This document shows positions 61,319 through 64,000 of a stretch of 64,000 bases of DNA, in pieces (position 1 is the stretch's first letter; each line of letters opens with the position of its first letter). The stretch comes from Asticcacaulis machinosus (GTDB lineage Bacteria > Pseudomonadota > Alphaproteobacteria > Caulobacterales > Caulobacteraceae). The position numbers and the translations under genes were made by a program. The notes beneath the pieces were generated by a model that worked only from the letters and a program-made list of their open reading frames with translations, was not told where the DNA came from and searched no databases. Location of the stretch: the NCBI RefSeq assembly GCF_028550435.1, contig NZ_JAQQKV010000002.1, positions 1,081,599 through 1,145,598 on the forward strand, written 5' to 3'.

Positions 61319-62224
61319 TTAACGGAACTGCGCCGTTTCATTTAGCAGCCATTGCCGGAAGGCGTTAAGCGGCGGATGCTGGGCGCGCTCATGTGGCCAG
61401 GCCAGATAATAGGCCTCCTCACTTTTGAGCGGCAGATCAAGGGCGCGCACCAGTTGCCCGCTCGACAACTCTTCCTCAATCAGAAAAATCGGCAACAGCG
61501 CCACCCCAAGCCCTGAACGGGCCACTTGCGCCGCCGTGGCAAATTGGTCCAGCAACATGCCCTGCACGCTTTCCGCGCCAGCACCATAAGCATTCAGCCA
61601 GCGCTCCCACGCATCAGGCCGTGATGTCAGATGCAGCAAGGGCGCCTGACGCAGATCGCCCGGCTCGCGGAAATCATAGCGGGCTTTAAGCTGAGGGCTG
61701 CACGCCGGGACGACCTCTTCGGTGCGTAGCAGGGCCATGTCCGTGCCGGGCCAGTGCGAATGACCGAAGTGAATGGCCGCATCGATCGTCTCCAGCCGGA
61801 AATCGAACGTGTTAATGCGGGTTTTTAGGTTCAGCGTAATGCCCGGATGTTGGGCCAGAAAGGTCGGCAGACGCGGGGCCAGCCAGCGCGCGCCAAAGGT
61901 CGGCAGTATGGCCAGGTTAAGCGTGCCCCCCATCGGATTGGCGCGCAGATTAAGCGACGCGGTACGGATAGTTTTCAGCGCTTCGCGGATTTCGCGCGCA
62001 TAGGCTTCGCCGCCGGAGGTCAGGCGCACGGTCTGGCGCTCCCGGTGGAACAGGTTAACCTCCAGTTGTGCCTCTAACGCAGCGATCTGGCGACTGACAG
62101 CGCTCTGGGTCAGGTTGAGTTCACGGGCGGCGGCAGTGATTGAGCCCAGACGAGCCGTGGCCTCAAAAGCGGACAGGAGTGACAGTGACGGCAAAAAACG
62201 GCGGGGTGACAGCATGTCATGCAA
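61319..62224 (-). CDS. LysR family regulator (GcvA-like), divergent from ALDH7
   Basis: 301 residues. The winged HTH is LSLLSAFEATARLGSITAAA, then RELNLTQSAVSRQIAALE and FHRERQTVRLTSGG. The effector domain has the GcvA-type features LAILPTFGARWLAPRLPTFL and DAAIHFGHSHWPG. It starts MHDMLSPRRFLP; ATG 62215 is the alternative. It is divergent from the ALDH7 and gcdH genes, as GcdR-type activators are, so glutarate or a lysine-derived compound is a plausible effector. Confidence 0.9.
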   Translation of the reverse strand: MHDMLSPRRFLPSLSLLSAFEATARLGSITAAARELNLTQSAVSRQIAALEAQLEVNLFHRERQTVRLTSGGEAYAREIREALKTIRTASLNLRANPMGGTLNLAILPTFGARWLAPRLPTFLAQHPGITLNLKTRINTFDFRLETIDAAIHFGHSHWPGTDMALLRTEEVVPACSPQLKARYDFREPGDLRQAPLLHLTSRPDAWERWLNAYGAGAESVQGMLLDQFATAAQVARSGLGVALLPIFLIEEELSSGQLVRALDLPLKSEEAYYLAWPHERAQHPPLNAFRQWLLNETAQFR

Positions 62225-62370
62225 TTTCAGAATGAGATGTTGCCAAAATAGTCAGTGTTATTAGCATTGTTATTGGCATTTATGCACGGTAAAACAGGTT
62301 GTAACATTACGCAAGCGAATGATCTTTGCGTCTTGCATTGCCGGATGCCGATCCGGTTGGGAGGTTCGTC

Positions 62371-63874
<1,504 letters not shown>

Positions 63875-63882
<8 letters not shown>

Positions 63883-64000
63883 CTGGTTCGATCCTTTCCT
63901 GCTGGATGCGCAGTTATCCGACGAAGAGCGGCTGATCCGCGATGCGGCGCACGACTATGCGCAAAGCGCGTTGATGCCGCGGGTTTTGCGCGCCTATGCC
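63875..64000 (+). CDS. gcdH: glutaryl-CoA dehydrogenase, 5' end only
   Basis: The first 42 codons are visible before the window ends. The N-terminus [19 protein letters not shown], then [19 protein letters not shown], matches glutaryl-CoA dehydrogenase, the flavoprotein that turns glutaryl-CoA into crotonyl-CoA and CO2. ATG 63875 overlaps the ALDH7 stop by 8 nt, so translation is coupled. The pairing with ALDH7 and a divergent LysR fits lysine/aminoadipate degradation. The identification rests on a short stretch, but this N-terminus is distinctive. Confidence 0.75.

Overview
The window looks like chromosomal DNA of an alphaproteobacterium of the family Caulobacteraceae. Asticcacaulis is my best guess, from memory and not proven. 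The reasons are a Flp/Tad pilus locus in the Caulobacter order pilA-cpaA-cpaB-cpaC-cpaD-cpaE-cpaF-tadB-tadC, a perfect TTAA-N7-TTAA CtrA-type box at nrdB, moderately high GC, and short CTCCCC/GGGGAG intergenic palindromes. I see no IS element, prophage, integrase or CRISPR array.

Layout. 1-3950: TetR regulator, DUF924 protein, panD, and nrdA behind a pair of NrdR boxes. 3950-15460: the Tad/Cpa pilus locus. Two Flp pilin genes, the peptidase CpaA and the CpaB-F/TadB/TadC machinery lie on the minus strand. A divergent plus-strand mini-operon encodes a secretin N-domain protein and two TadE-like pseudopilins. The two arms are separated by an extremely AT-rich regulatory region. 15460-29000: pabB, amn, esterase and small envelope genes, nrdB, a TPR (TadD-like) protein, an M17 aminopeptidase, an NlpC/P60 hydrolase, a membrane cytochrome c, and kdsB-pheA-glutamine amidotransferase. 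29000-33000: SRP RNA (ffs), an AT-rich HEPN-like gene, then dnaX-ybaB-recR. 33000-45500: rlmN, DUF350 plus a degenerate trypsin-like protein, acs, creatininase-GNAT, nth-mazG, LMW phosphatase, hslV-GNAT-hslU, a MoeB/ThiF enzyme, MAPEG, tRNA-Gly(GCC). 45500-64000: an AT-rich orphan gene, PmoA-like and GH97 carbohydrate genes, Smr, a RimB-RimK fusion, a PAS protein ending in a dead histidine-kinase-like helix, GST, Yip1, hydrolase, tandem HD-GYP, DUF4142, an ABC exporter, and a lysine/aminoadipate catabolic cluster (LysR, ALDH7, gcdH) cut off by the window end.

How the genes work together. The pilus locus encodes nearly a complete Tad machine: pilins, pseudopilins, prepilin peptidase, secretin, periplasmic proteins, CpaE localisation ATPase, motor ATPase and two inner-membrane platform proteins. 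The two class I ribonucleotide reductase subunits lie about 17 kb apart and both have NrdR-like promoter elements. ffs-dnaX-ybaB-recR is the classical replication/repair block, here interrupted by one foreign-looking gene. hslV-hslU form an ATP-dependent protease. The last genes form an aminoadipate semialdehyde to glutaryl-CoA to crotonyl-CoA route.

No single cluster stands out as a new defence or secretion system. The most unusual items are the two AT-rich HEPN-like singletons (one inside ffs-dnaX, one beside tRNA-Gly), the pseudo-histidine kinase, the pseudo-protease beside DUF350, and a tandem hairpin array with plus-strand terminators but no plus-strand gene (17188-17372).
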